Positions 25,948 to 34,152 of a stretch of DNA of 64,000 nt are shown in pieces. The notes under the pieces were generated by a model that had not been told where the DNA came from, did no database searches, and was given only the letters and a program-made list of their open reading frames with translations. The stretch comes from JBKCUI01 sp052161605 (GTDB lineage Bacteria; Planctomycetota; Planctomycetia; Pirellulales; Pirellulaceae): assembly GCA_052161605.1 (NCBI GenBank), contig CP197409.1; one strand, given 5' to 3'. Each line of letters starts with the position of its first letter. The first letter of the stretch is position 1. Both the position numbers and the translations under genes were made by a program.

Positions 25948-26027
25948 CCTGCCATGCGACGTGGAAGTTACGACGTGGTGGATCTTGTTAATGATCCTCC
26001 CGCCGTGGCCTGCCCTGCGACGCGGAA
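25948..26027. repeat. Degenerate 19-bp direct repeat with an internal dyad, upstream of the SDR gene
   Basis: Two copies of a 19-base unit starting CCTGCC and ending GGAA lie at 25948-25966 and 26009-26027 and differ at two positions. Between them is an 18-base dyad, GGATC (25980-25984) and GATCC (25993-25997) around an AT-rich centre. A run of C then G 30-40 bases further upstream (CCCCCGGG … GCGGGGGG) could also pair. The block is more GC-rich than its surroundings. It could be a dispersed genomic repeat or a binding region for the gene at 26088. The interval 25740-26087 holds no other coding signal. Confidence 0.4.
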
Positions 26028-26087
26028 TTTGCTATGCTTGTGCTCTCAAAATTAATACAACCGTGTTCCCCTGACTCCCAGCTTCTT

Positions 26088-26813
26088 ATGTCACTAGAAA
26101 ACCAAATTGTTGTCGTCACCGGCGGTGCTACCGGAATCGGACTCGCCATGGCCCAACTGTTCGCCAAGCGGGGAGCAACCGTGATCATCGGAGCCCGTCG
26201 GCAGTCCAAAATCGATGAAGCCATAGGGCAAAGCGAAGGCAAAATCCACGGCAAAACGGTCGACGTGGCGAATCGAGATGATGTGAACGCATTCATGGCC
26301 TGGGTCGTGGCCACTCACGGACCGGTCGATGTCTTGATCAACGCTGCCGGCGTAAATATCAAAGACCGAACCATGGCGGCGATGCAACCGCAGCAATGGG
26401 ACGATGTCATGCAAATCAATGCCACAGGTGCTTACAACTGCATTCACGCCGTTCTTCCCGGTATGAAAGCTCGAAAGTCCGGGTTCATAGTCAATATTTC
26501 CAGCGTCACCGGAAAGCGAGCCATCGCCCTCGGTGGTGTCGCCTATGCCGCGAGCAAGTTCGCGATGACAGCCCTCGGTACGTGTGTCGCCAACGAGGTC
26601 GGAGGCGAAGGCATTCGGGTAACGAATGTTTACCCGGGCGAGGTTGACACCCCGATCCTTGAACAGAGACCCGTGCCGGTCAGCGAAGAGCACAGACAAA
26701 GCATACTCAGACCCGAAGATATCGCACACATCGTTGTATCTCTCGTCGACACACCTGCCCGGGTGCACGTGCCAGAGATCGTCATCAAGCCAGTGCATCA
26801 ATCCTATTTCTAA
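26088..26813 (+). CDS. Short-chain dehydrogenase/reductase (SDR)
   Basis: The 241-residue protein has the classical SDR marks: the cofactor motif TGGATGIG (11-18), the NAAG equivalent INAAGVN, the catalytic Ser in NISSVTG and the Tyr-Lys pair in YAASK. It likely oxidises or reduces a small alcohol or ketone with NAD(P). The ORF opens at 26034, but the first 18 residues fit no SDR, so the ATG at 26088 is preferred. It converges on the sialic-acid-type aldolase gene with a gap of 18 bases. Its third-position GC appears higher than that of its neighbours. The substrate cannot be predicted. Confidence 0.88.
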   Translation: MSLENQIVVVTGGATGIGLAMAQLFAKRGATVIIGARRQSKIDEAIGQSEGKIHGKTVDVANRDDVNAFMAWVVATHGPVDVLINAAGVNIKDRTMAAMQPQQWDDVMQINATGAYNCIHAVLPGMKARKSGFIVNISSVTGKRAIALGGVAYAASKFAMTALGTCVANEVGGEGIRVTNVYPGEVDTPILEQRPVPVSEEHRQSILRPEDIAHIVVSLVDTPARVHVPEIVIKPVHQSYF

Positions 26814-26831
26814 CAGCTTTCTAACAGCGAA

Positions 26832-27761
26832 TTAGATTTTAATCCAATCAAAGAAACCCAACGTCTCGAGAGCCTGTCTAAGATGCTTAATCTGATTATC
26901 TGACATTACAACGTTGGGCAAGCGGGGCTGGCCAACCTCGACCCCCAAAAAGCCCATGACCGCTTTTGCCGCTGCCATGTAGCCACTGCCTGCTAGCAAT
27001 TCGATCAATTGGACCGATCGAAATTGTTCTAGTCGAGCGGTTGCCATATCCCCTCGCTCAAAGGCATCAAGGAGCCGATGGTAGATCGGAGCAGCAAAAT
27101 TGTAGCTACTGCCTACTCCGCCAACGGCTCCGCAAGCCAAGGCAGCCAGCAACGCCTCATCAATGCCCCAGGGAATATCGAAACGGCCCCCCTCTACCTG
27201 CAAGCACCTTTGATAGGCCATTAAGTCAGGATTCGTGAACTTGATCCCAGCTAAATTGGGAATTCGTTCTGGTGCCCGCTCCAGAAACTCAGGCATGGAA
27301 AAGGAAACACCCGTCAGTACCGGTATATCGTAAAAGTAAAAAGGGAGGCTAGGTGCCGCCCCCGCGATTTCCGCCGCACATTCGATCAGTGCATCCAACG
27401 ACTTCGGCTTGAAGTAGCTCGGAGCAAGTGCCGAGATGGCGGCTGCTCCGACATCTTGCGCATGAGTTGCCATGGTACGAGCGTCAGCTAAGCAATTTGT
27501 GCCAACATGGACAATCAAACGCTGATCGGTCGAACGAACTACCTCACTCCAACGTTTTACTAACGCCAACCGCTCCTCGAGCGTGAGTGAGTGACTTTCT
27601 CCAGTACTCCCTCCTACAAAAACCGAATTAACCCCGTTTCGTAGGAGGTGTTCTGCCTGCTTCTCAATCACCGCCAGATTCAGCCGACCATCCGATGAAA
27701 AGGGGGTATGCGTTGCGGCTACGAGCCCCGTAAGCTTGCTACGTAACGATTGATTGTTCAA
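26832..27761 (-). CDS. Dihydrodipicolinate synthase/N-acetylneuraminate lyase family aldolase
   Basis: The 309-residue class I aldolase has the NAL-type motifs: GGSTGES (residues 49-55), the Tyr in FYFYDIP and the Schiff-base lysine in AGIKFTNPD. A TTG start at 27761 is supported by an AGGAG ribosome-binding site six bases upstream that overlaps the stop codon of the MFS gene. NAL cleaves N-acetylneuraminate to N-acetylmannosamine and pyruvate. The upstream MFS transporter and kelch mutarotase of the NanM type support a sialic-acid role, but other 2-keto-3-deoxy sugar acids remain possible. It is last in the three-gene operon. Confidence 0.85.
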   Translation of the reverse strand: MNNQSLRSKLTGLVAATHTPFSSDGRLNLAVIEKQAEHLLRNGVNSVFVGGSTGESHSLTLEERLALVKRWSEVVRSTDQRLIVHVGTNCLADARTMATHAQDVGAAAISALAPSYFKPKSLDALIECAAEIAGAAPSLPFYFYDIPVLTGVSFSMPEFLERAPERIPNLAGIKFTNPDLMAYQRCLQVEGGRFDIPWGIDEALLAALACGAVGGVGSSYNFAAPIYHRLLDAFERGDMATARLEQFRSVQLIELLAGSGYMAAAKAVMGFLGVEVGQPRLPNVVMSDNQIKHLRQALETLGFFDWIKI

Positions 27762-27770
27762 GAATGACTC

Positions 27771-29054
27771 CTAGTTCGATGCTGCATTACTAGACAATTC
27801 TGGACGAGGCCGAATCAATAAAACGAGGAAAACAGAAATGATCGCAAGGGTTGCGAAGCCACTGAAGATAATGTGTAGCGGCACATCATTGTCTCGCAAT
27901 ACACCGAACCCCCAATCCGCAAGCCCCCCTGCGCTTATGCTAACGAAGTTCATCATTCCATAGCCAGATGCTCGGAATTGCGGACGTACAATTTGGGAGA
28001 GGATAGGCATGTTGTTGCAATCAAAGAATCCCCATCCCAAACCAAACACAATCAAGCAACCGATCGAAGCCAGTAAAGTTCCTGCAAAACCAACACCGAA
28101 TATCGAGACCACAATCAGCCCCATGCCGATCGCACTGACGTAGATGCGTCCACGAAGGTTAGTTCTCATCCATCGATCCGCTAACCACCCACCAATCATG
28201 ACTCCGATGATCGCGGCTACTTGCCAGTACAAAGTCGCGGCGACTCCCGCTTGCCCCTGACCGATATTGTACTGTTTCCTCAAAATCGATGGCATCCAAT
28301 CTCGTACAACCCAGCCCGCCATGGCAGGCAAGGTAAAATAGAGCACCAGCAAAAGGAACGATGGATTAGTTATCAGCCCCTTGAACACGCTCCATGGCGA
28401 TCGAGATTCATTCATTTGCGGAGTTTGGCTTCCCATCGACATCGATACAGACTTAGGTGCATCTCGCAGTAGAAGAACTAGCGGAATTGCATAGAGCATG
28501 CCGATACCACCACAGACCGAAAATGCAAATCGCCATCCGTAGTCGGGGTTGGCGGCCACATAGCCCCCAAAGCCTCCTACGATAACTCCCAGATAGATCG
28601 CCAGTTGATGGAGACCGACCGCTCGAGACCGAGTCGATCCCTGATGGTAATCGGTAATCAAGGCCAATGCTGCGGGAATGTAAAACGCCTCGCTAACTCC
28701 CATCAACGATCGAGCCCAAAGCAGTTCAGTGTAGGTTGTCACCTGACCAGTCCACCAAGTCACAGCGGACCAAACAAACAAGCTGCCGCAAATGGTAAAT
28801 CGACGGCTGTATCGATCCGCAATGTAGCCACCTACTAAACTGAATACAGCATAAACCCATTTGAATTGTCCCAACATAAAGCCCCACATGGCTTCCTTGT
28901 TTTCGGATTCTCCGAGACTGGGGATGGATTCCATGACCGACGCTTGCATCGAGGCTAACATTTGACGGTCGAGGTAATTCAGCAATGCGACGGGCATCAG
29001 CAAAACAACCAATAGCCAAGCCATTCGTGAGAGAGGTTTTTCCGAATTCTGCAT
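27771..29054 (-). CDS. Major facilitator superfamily transporter (likely sialic-acid or sugar-acid symporter)
   Basis: The 427-residue protein has about 12 hydrophobic segments and the MFS loop signature DRYSRRF after helix 2 (GGYIADRYSRR). The N-terminal MPVALLNYLDRQMLASM pattern (NYLDR) is typical of the ACS family that moves anionic sugars and hexuronates. It sits between the kelch mutarotase (gap 3 bases) and the aldolase (gap 9 bases), so it should import the substrate of that pathway. Sialic acid is the leading candidate, and a related sugar acid is the alternative. The ribosome-binding region overlaps the end of the kelch gene. Confidence 0.88.
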   Translation of the reverse strand: MQNSEKPLSRMAWLLVVLLMPVALLNYLDRQMLASMQASVMESIPSLGESENKEAMWGFMLGQFKWVYAVFSLVGGYIADRYSRRFTICGSLFVWSAVTWWTGQVTTYTELLWARSLMGVSEAFYIPAALALITDYHQGSTRSRAVGLHQLAIYLGVIVGGFGGYVAANPDYGWRFAFSVCGGIGMLYAIPLVLLLRDAPKSVSMSMGSQTPQMNESRSPWSVFKGLITNPSFLLLVLYFTLPAMAGWVVRDWMPSILRKQYNIGQGQAGVAATLYWQVAAIIGVMIGGWLADRWMRTNLRGRIYVSAIGMGLIVVSIFGVGFAGTLLASIGCLIVFGLGWGFFDCNNMPILSQIVRPQFRASGYGMMNFVSISAGGLADWGFGVLRDNDVPLHIIFSGFATLAIISVFLVLLIRPRPELSSNAASN

Positions 29055-29057
29055 CCA

Positions 29058-30236
29058 TTATTCCTTGGTGGTTTCTGTCGTCATAAGCCAAACGCTCGGT
29101 GAACGAATACCGGGCTGTTTCTCACCGCTCGGGATCACCCAGCCATGCGTTCCATGTTCGCCGTGGCGCCAGTTTACACAAGGCACGGTGACCCGTGGTG
29201 CAGGCAAGGTTCCCAGCGTTTGCCAAGTCGACTTATTTGTGTCAAAATGAAGAATTTGCGAAGAAAACCCATGGTGGATGGCAGCCGGTACGCCTACTTG
29301 CGTCCCATCGTCTCCACCAAGTAGATAGATACCTGACTCATCTGCGGGTGCAGGTGAGGGTGCTGCTGTGACAGGACCGGGGAGATCTGGTAGTTGTTTC
29401 CAACCAATCCCGGGGCGATAGCAGAACGCATCGCTCAGATAGACTCGTTCGATCATGTCATCCATTGTTTGCTCAAGATCGACTCCCCCCACTAACCAAA
29501 ATGCACCGTCCAAGCTAGCCGCGACCGATAACATCCTGCCACGACCAGGTAAAGGTTCAATCGCCTGCCATTGCGGACGATCCGATGCCAAATCCAGGCA
29601 CCAAACGTCAGATAGAGTCGTGCGAGAGTCAGGGCGTTCCTGACCGCCTGCCACGTAGATCGTGTCACCCACTAGAGCGCCGCAAGCATTGGCAATCGTG
29701 ACAGGTAGAGAGGGGAGTGTTTCAAAAGAGATTCGTAGTTCGCTTGAGGAGTCTGCAATCCATTTCAATCTAAAGGTGTCTGCATAATGCCGATCCGCAT
29801 CACTTCCCCCGATGCATATAACACACTCGGCATGGGAGATACTGACTCCATAGCCGAGCGGACGAGGTAAGTGACCTACGGTCTCCCAAGCCCCACTGGG
29901 ATTACGAAGCGCGAAGATTTGGTCATACCAGATTTTTGTTCCTCCTTCCCATGGTTTTTTATCCGGAAAGTTCGCACCACCTGCGACCAAGAGCACATCA
30001 TGACTTGCACCAGCGAACACTCCGGCAAAGCCTTCAAGGTCGGGAATCGGTGACAGTTCGCGCCAATCGACAAGTGGCTTACCGGTTATTGGGGCTCCGG
30101 AGGCAGCCAGCTGAGCATTGCAACTCGAGATTGAGAAATCGCTCACATTGATCGAGCATGACATTAGGCACAGGAAAGCATTGCGGAAAAGTCTTTTAGA
30201 AAGCCACATCGCGCTAGATAGGAGTCTTTTGGTCAT
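29058..30236 (-). CDS. Secreted kelch-repeat protein, N-acetylneuraminate epimerase (NanM)-like mutarotase
   Basis: The 392-residue protein has an N-terminal signal region and kelch blades with repeated GG doublets (VAGGANFPDKKPWEGG, IGGSDADRHY, VAGGQERPDS, VGGVDLEQ and LLGGDDG). The phrase GGANFPDKKPWEGGTKIWYD is typical of the cyclically permuted mutarotase/NanM family, quoted by its core GGANFPD. NanM interconverts sialic-acid anomers in the periplasm to help uptake. The start at 30236 is supported by AGGA eight bases upstream. It heads the operon followed by the MFS transporter and the lyase-type aldolase. Epimerase activity is inferred from family and context. Confidence 0.85.
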   Translation of the reverse strand: MTKRLLSSAMWLSKRLFRNAFLCLMSCSINVSDFSISSCNAQLAASGAPITGKPLVDWRELSPIPDLEGFAGVFAGASHDVLLVAGGANFPDKKPWEGGTKIWYDQIFALRNPSGAWETVGHLPRPLGYGVSISHAECVICIGGSDADRHYADTFRLKWIADSSSELRISFETLPSLPVTIANACGALVGDTIYVAGGQERPDSRTTLSDVWCLDLASDRPQWQAIEPLPGRGRMLSVAASLDGAFWLVGGVDLEQTMDDMIERVYLSDAFCYRPGIGWKQLPDLPGPVTAAPSPAPADESGIYLLGGDDGTQVGVPAAIHHGFSSQILHFDTNKSTWQTLGTLPAPRVTVPCVNWRHGEHGTHGWVIPSGEKQPGIRSPSVWLMTTETTKE

Positions 30237-31110
30237 GAGCCATCCTGTTTGAATGTGCCAAAATTACGACAACGGGTTCAATTAAACGGTAGTAGAGATT
30301 GAGACAATATGGTATCGTGAAACCCGGTACCATTTTACCGATTGTCGTTCTGAATTGGTTTGGTAGAGCTTCGTTAAGTCGAGAGGAAAGCACGGACAGA
30401 AATCGCTCTGTCTGCAATGTAACCGATCGAGCAAGGCAGGAGTAAAACGAAGCGACTTTCGGATTTGAGAAGGCGAATAGGTATTCACCACCCGATTCAA
30501 CTTCCTCCAACCCATCTAAACCGCCGTCTCCTAGCCCTCCTCTTCCAATCCACCCAACAATGGCGCATCCGCTTGGTCTCCAACCACCACACTCGGAAAC
30601 TTTGCCTCGACCGCTAGCTCGGCGTTCGGTTTAGGCTTTACCGTCGCCCTGCAACATACCTTCAGTGCTTCTGGGATCCCGTCTCTCATTGTTGCTCCGT
30701 CCGCGCTGGTGGATCGCCCAGCACAACACCGAAGCTAGCAAGCACTTGCCGATGAACATCGAGTATCTACAAGTCCACGGCTCAGCCATCGTCACTGCCG
30801 TTGAGGAATGTCCAGAAATCGCCCCCGACGTCGGACGGACTTCCAATTCGTCGTGGGCCGCAATCCGTCGTGAGCCGAAATCAACGGGCTAGAAGTCCGT
30901 TGTGCAGAGAATGCTGGTAGACTTCCAACCACCGCTCGCAAAAGAATACGTAGTTTTGCTTGTTGATTTTGCACTTCGCTGAGACATAATGCGCCAACAC
31001 CGTACGAAGTAGCACCGTACTCATATACAAGCGTCGAACGACGTCACGATTTGTTTCTATCCGGAATCGTTCAATCACCACAGAATTCTAATCAGCCGAG
31101 AACTAAATTC
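30237..31110. other. Long intergenic region with no recognised gene
   Basis: These 874 bases separate the divergent kelch and NTF2-like genes. Several short open frames exist on both strands (for example 30665-30892 plus and 30881-31081 minus), but none has a recognisable motif, a signal peptide or good codon pattern. Some of the minus-strand frame reads like a helical, Arg/Lys-rich protein fragment, so decayed coding sequence cannot be excluded. No tRNA, repeat array or obvious terminator was seen. Confidence 0.5.
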
Positions 31111-32073
31111 ATGATCCGAACCCTTCTTACCATTGGAGTGTGGATGGCCCTCGCACACGGCCTTACTCTCCTGGGGCTCGCCCAACCGGGCAATCGCCCA
31201 GCCACGCCTAGCGGCCAAGACTCGATCCATCAGAGACTGTCGTCCTATATTCAAGCATTTAATCAGCAAGACGCCTCTGCAGTCGCGACGTTTTGGTCGA
31301 CCAACTGCATCTCGATCGCTGAAGACTCGGGGCAACGGATCGAAGGTCGCAAGGCACTGCAGCAGCATTTCGCCGACTTTTTTAAACAGCTCCCAGGTGC
31401 TCGGCTTGCAGGAGAAATCTCAGATATCCAGTTTGTTCGGCCCGACGTCGCCGTGATTGAAGGGCGGACGACACTGCAGCTCGCGGACGCGGACCCATTG
31501 GAAACCGTTTTCGTGGCAACACTCGTCAAGGAAGGAAACGAATGGTTGATCACAAACTCACGGGAACGGGATGTGCTGCCTGTGAGCAGCCCACAGGATG
31601 CGCTAAAAGAATTGGAGTGGTTGATTGGGTCGTGGGAGGACCAATCGGAAAACGGGCGTGTGGTCACTACGATCCGCTGGTCACCAAATCGTGCCTTTCT
31701 GATCCGATCGTTCACAGCCTTTTTCGATGACACCGAGCAACAAGGAGCCCAGCAACAGGGAACGCAAGTGATCGGATGGGATCCACGCAATAAACAGATC
31801 CGTACCTGGATCTTTCACTCGGATGGAACGTTCGGACAAGGAACGATCTCGAGACACGACAATGCTGTTATGTTAAAGATGTCTCAAACTCTCAGCGACG
31901 GCCGAACAGCCACCGGGACCCAAGTTGTGACGCGCGTTGATGAGAATACGCTTACCGTCCAAGTGATTGGCGAGACGGTCGAGGGGGAACTGCTTCCGAC
32001 CTCCGATCCAATTACTGTTGTTAGAATCTCGGATACCAGCGAATCGTCGACGGACAACGCTAAGAAAGAGTAA
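31111..32073 (+). CDS. Secreted NTF2-like (SnoaL/DUF4440-type) domain protein
   Basis: The 320-residue protein starts at the ATG at 31111 with a signal peptide (TLLTIGVWMALAHGLTLLGLA). An NTF2-like domain (about 40-150) has the pattern YIQAFNQQDASAVATFWS, EGRKALQQHFADFF and VAVIEGRTTLQL. A second half (about 175-310) starts LEWLIGSWEDQ and resembles DUF1579-like lipocalin-type beta domains (IGWDPRNKQIRTWIFHSDG). Such fusions are common in secreted planctomycete proteins, and the ligand or activity is unknown. It is 8 bases before the repeat protein on the same strand, so the two are probably co-transcribed. Confidence 0.8.
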   Translation: MIRTLLTIGVWMALAHGLTLLGLAQPGNRPATPSGQDSIHQRLSSYIQAFNQQDASAVATFWSTNCISIAEDSGQRIEGRKALQQHFADFFKQLPGARLAGEISDIQFVRPDVAVIEGRTTLQLADADPLETVFVATLVKEGNEWLITNSRERDVLPVSSPQDALKELEWLIGSWEDQSENGRVVTTIRWSPNRAFLIRSFTAFFDDTEQQGAQQQGTQVIGWDPRNKQIRTWIFHSDGTFGQGTISRHDNAVMLKMSQTLSDGRTATGTQVVTRVDENTLTVQVIGETVEGELLPTSDPITVVRISDTSESSTDNAKKE

Positions 32074-32081
32074 GTGAAACC

Positions 32082-33914
32082 ATGAAATGCTTATCGATTT
32101 GCACGGCACTACTGATTCATGCTTTCTTCACGGCGGACCTCTGCTCGGCACAAGGACGCGGCGGCGGTAACCTTGCTGGTGGCGGCGCTCGCGGCGGTGG
32201 AGCGGCGCGTTCCGCAGCAGCCTCCGCCTCCCGCCCGGCCATCTCCCGCCCGAGCACCCCAAATCTTGGTTCCCGACCCAGCACGCCCAACCTAGGAACC
32301 AATCGTCCTACCATGAACAGGCCCAATGTCGGTCAGTCTCCAGCTCAGTTGCCTGCAAATCGGCCCGCAGCGTCACTCCCCAATCGCCCGAGCGGCGGGC
32401 TTACCCCAGGGAAAACGCCAATAACACCACCGAATATTGCTTCCCGGCCTAACGTGCCCTCTCTACCCTCAAGTCGTCCGGGAGTGGGCGAATCGATTGC
32501 CGGAGCACGCCCCGGTTCCCGCCCCAATACGAGCCTGCCCAGTCTTGGCGACCGACCAATTACCGGGAACATTCCTGGGTCCGGCCCTAGGCCAGATATA
32601 GGGAATCGGCCCGGAGTTTCGACTCTTCCAGGTACAGCAGACCGTCCAGGTTTATCCACTCGCCCCGGCATTGCAGATCGACCAGGTTTATCCACTCGAC
32701 CGGGCATTGCAGATCGACCGGGCATTGCAGATCGACCGGGTTTAAGCACCCGCCCTGGACTTACCGACAATCGCCCCGGCGCAGGAGATCGGCCCAGTAT
32801 CGGCAACCGACCGGGTATCAGCACCCTGCCGGGAGATATCGCCCGCCCGTCCCCCGGTGACTTGGGTGATTTCTTGGGGATGGATAGACCGCTTCGACCT
32901 GGAGCGGTTCCCGTTGCTCCGCTGCCGGGTCGCCCCTCTATCGGAGACCGACCCAGTCTAGGAGACCGACCTGGTTTGGGGGATCGCCCTGGCGTCGTCG
33001 AGCGGCCTAATCTCGGCGACCGCGATCGCTGGTCCAATAACACCGTCATCAACCAGCGTCCGCAGTGGGCGAACATTGATCGCTCCGTGAACGTGAACAT
33101 CAACAACCGCTGGAATACGGCTTTCGTCAATCCGGCTGGGCGAGGCTGGTGGGCTCCCCCCGCTGCGCGGCTAGGCTTCTGGGCTGGATGGGCTGGCGGG
33201 GTGCGCAGTAGTTGGGGAGTTGCTCATCGGCGCAACATTTGGTTCTCACCCGTCTGGTGGAACCGACATCCATTTCCAGTCGGAGGCTGGCATTTTCATT
33301 TTTGGAGACATACCCTTCCGGCGCGCGTTTGGTGGATTGCGCCCACCTGGCCTCAGACCACAACCTGGTTTAATTGGACGGCGCCGGCCCACGTCTGGGC
33401 ACAACCGGTCTTTTACGACTATGGCAGCCAAGGCAATGTTACCTTCCAGGACAACAGCGTTTACATCGGCGGTGAACGAGTGGCCACTGCGGACGCGTTT
33501 GCGATGAGCGCTATGAACCTTGCCACGGTCGAGCCTCCGAAAACGGAAGAGCAAGCGGCAACGACGGAATGGTTGCCCTTGGGTACGTTCGCGGTCTCCA
33601 CCAACGAGAAAGATGTGGAACCGAGTCATGTAGTGCAGCTCGCTGTCAGCAGAGAAGGTATCATCAGTGGTACGCTCTTTAACATCGACACTGAACAGTG
33701 CCAGGCGATTCAGGGACAGGTTGACAAGGACACGCAGCGTGTAGCGTTCCGCATTGGTGAAAGCGAAATCGTCGTTGCCGAAACGGGCCTCTACAATCTG
33801 ACTCAAGAAGAAGCTCCATTGCTGATGCACTTTGGCATGGAGCGCACGGAGCAATACCTGCTCGTCCGGTTGGAATACTCAGCGGATGACGAACAGGAAG
33901 CTGCTGGGAATTGA
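32082..33914 (+). CDS. Secreted low-complexity protein with Arg-Pro-Gly repeats
   Basis: The 610-residue protein has a signal peptide (about 1-23, ending CSAQG), then a Gly/Ala/Ser stretch and roughly 300 residues of Arg-Pro-rich repeats (phrases such as RPGLSTRPGIAD, RPSIGNRPG and LGDRPGLGDRPG). A Trp-rich segment (about 340-450, with WWAPPAARLGFWAGW and repeated WW/W pairs) and an acidic, globular-looking C-terminus (about 475-610) follow. It is likely exported and highly disordered in its middle. The adjacent NTF2-like gene is co-directional and 8 bases upstream. No family is recognised. The sequence is GC-rich relative to the window, which fits repeat expansion. Confidence 0.75.
   Translation: MKCLSICTALLIHAFFTADLCSAQGRGGGNLAGGGARGGGAARSAAASASRPAISRPSTPNLGSRPSTPNLGTNRPTMNRPNVGQSPAQLPANRPAASLPNRPSGGLTPGKTPITPPNIASRPNVPSLPSSRPGVGESIAGARPGSRPNTSLPSLGDRPITGNIPGSGPRPDIGNRPGVSTLPGTADRPGLSTRPGIADRPGLSTRPGIADRPGIADRPGLSTRPGLTDNRPGAGDRPSIGNRPGISTLPGDIARPSPGDLGDFLGMDRPLRPGAVPVAPLPGRPSIGDRPSLGDRPGLGDRPGVVERPNLGDRDRWSNNTVINQRPQWANIDRSVNVNINNRWNTAFVNPAGRGWWAPPAARLGFWAGWAGGVRSSWGVAHRRNIWFSPVWWNRHPFPVGGWHFHFWRHTLPARVWWIAPTWPQTTTWFNWTAPAHVWAQPVFYDYGSQGNVTFQDNSVYIGGERVATADAFAMSAMNLATVEPPKTEEQAATTEWLPLGTFAVSTNEKDVEPSHVVQLAVSREGIISGTLFNIDTEQCQAIQGQVDKDTQRVAFRIGESEIVVAETGLYNLTQEEAPLLMHFGMERTEQYLLVRLEYSADDEQEAAGN
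32637..32760 (+). repeat. In-frame tandem repeat inside the Arg-Pro-Gly protein gene
   Basis: Two 36-base units (32637-32672 and 32673-32708) share GCAGA and the core CCAGGTTTATCCACTCG with four mismatches. An 18-base short unit (32709-32726) and a 34-base variant (32727-32760) follow. All keep the frame, giving variants of ADRPGLSTRPGI. Units are contiguous with no spacers, so this is not a CRISPR array. The near-identity of neighbouring units points to recent slippage or unequal crossover. Confidence 0.8.
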
Positions 33915-34152
33915 GCTTAGAATCCGATCTGCAACCGCGAACGCATGAACTAATCTTCATCGCCAGGTAAAAGTCCAAATCTGGCGCTGTTTGCGGGAAC
34001 TCCATCAATTCTTGATACATCAACCGTGAGTTTTACATCCTGGTTTTATCCCAGCGTTTCCAATTGGTGGACTCGAAGGATAATCTCTTCTTTCGCACGT
34101 GATAGAATCGCTTCGTTTCAGGACCTTCTTTGATTGAATGAAATGCTCTATC

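Noticed and set aside
32637..32760. Possible CRISPR array
   Set aside because: The units are contiguous, translate in frame as ADRPGLSTRPGI variants, and there are no unique spacers.
32345..33130. A 261-codon Arg/Pro/Gly-rich frame antisense to the repeat protein
   Set aside because: The antisense of a Gly/Pro/Arg-coding repeat stays open by composition. The plus-strand frame has a signal peptide and a globular end; this one has neither.
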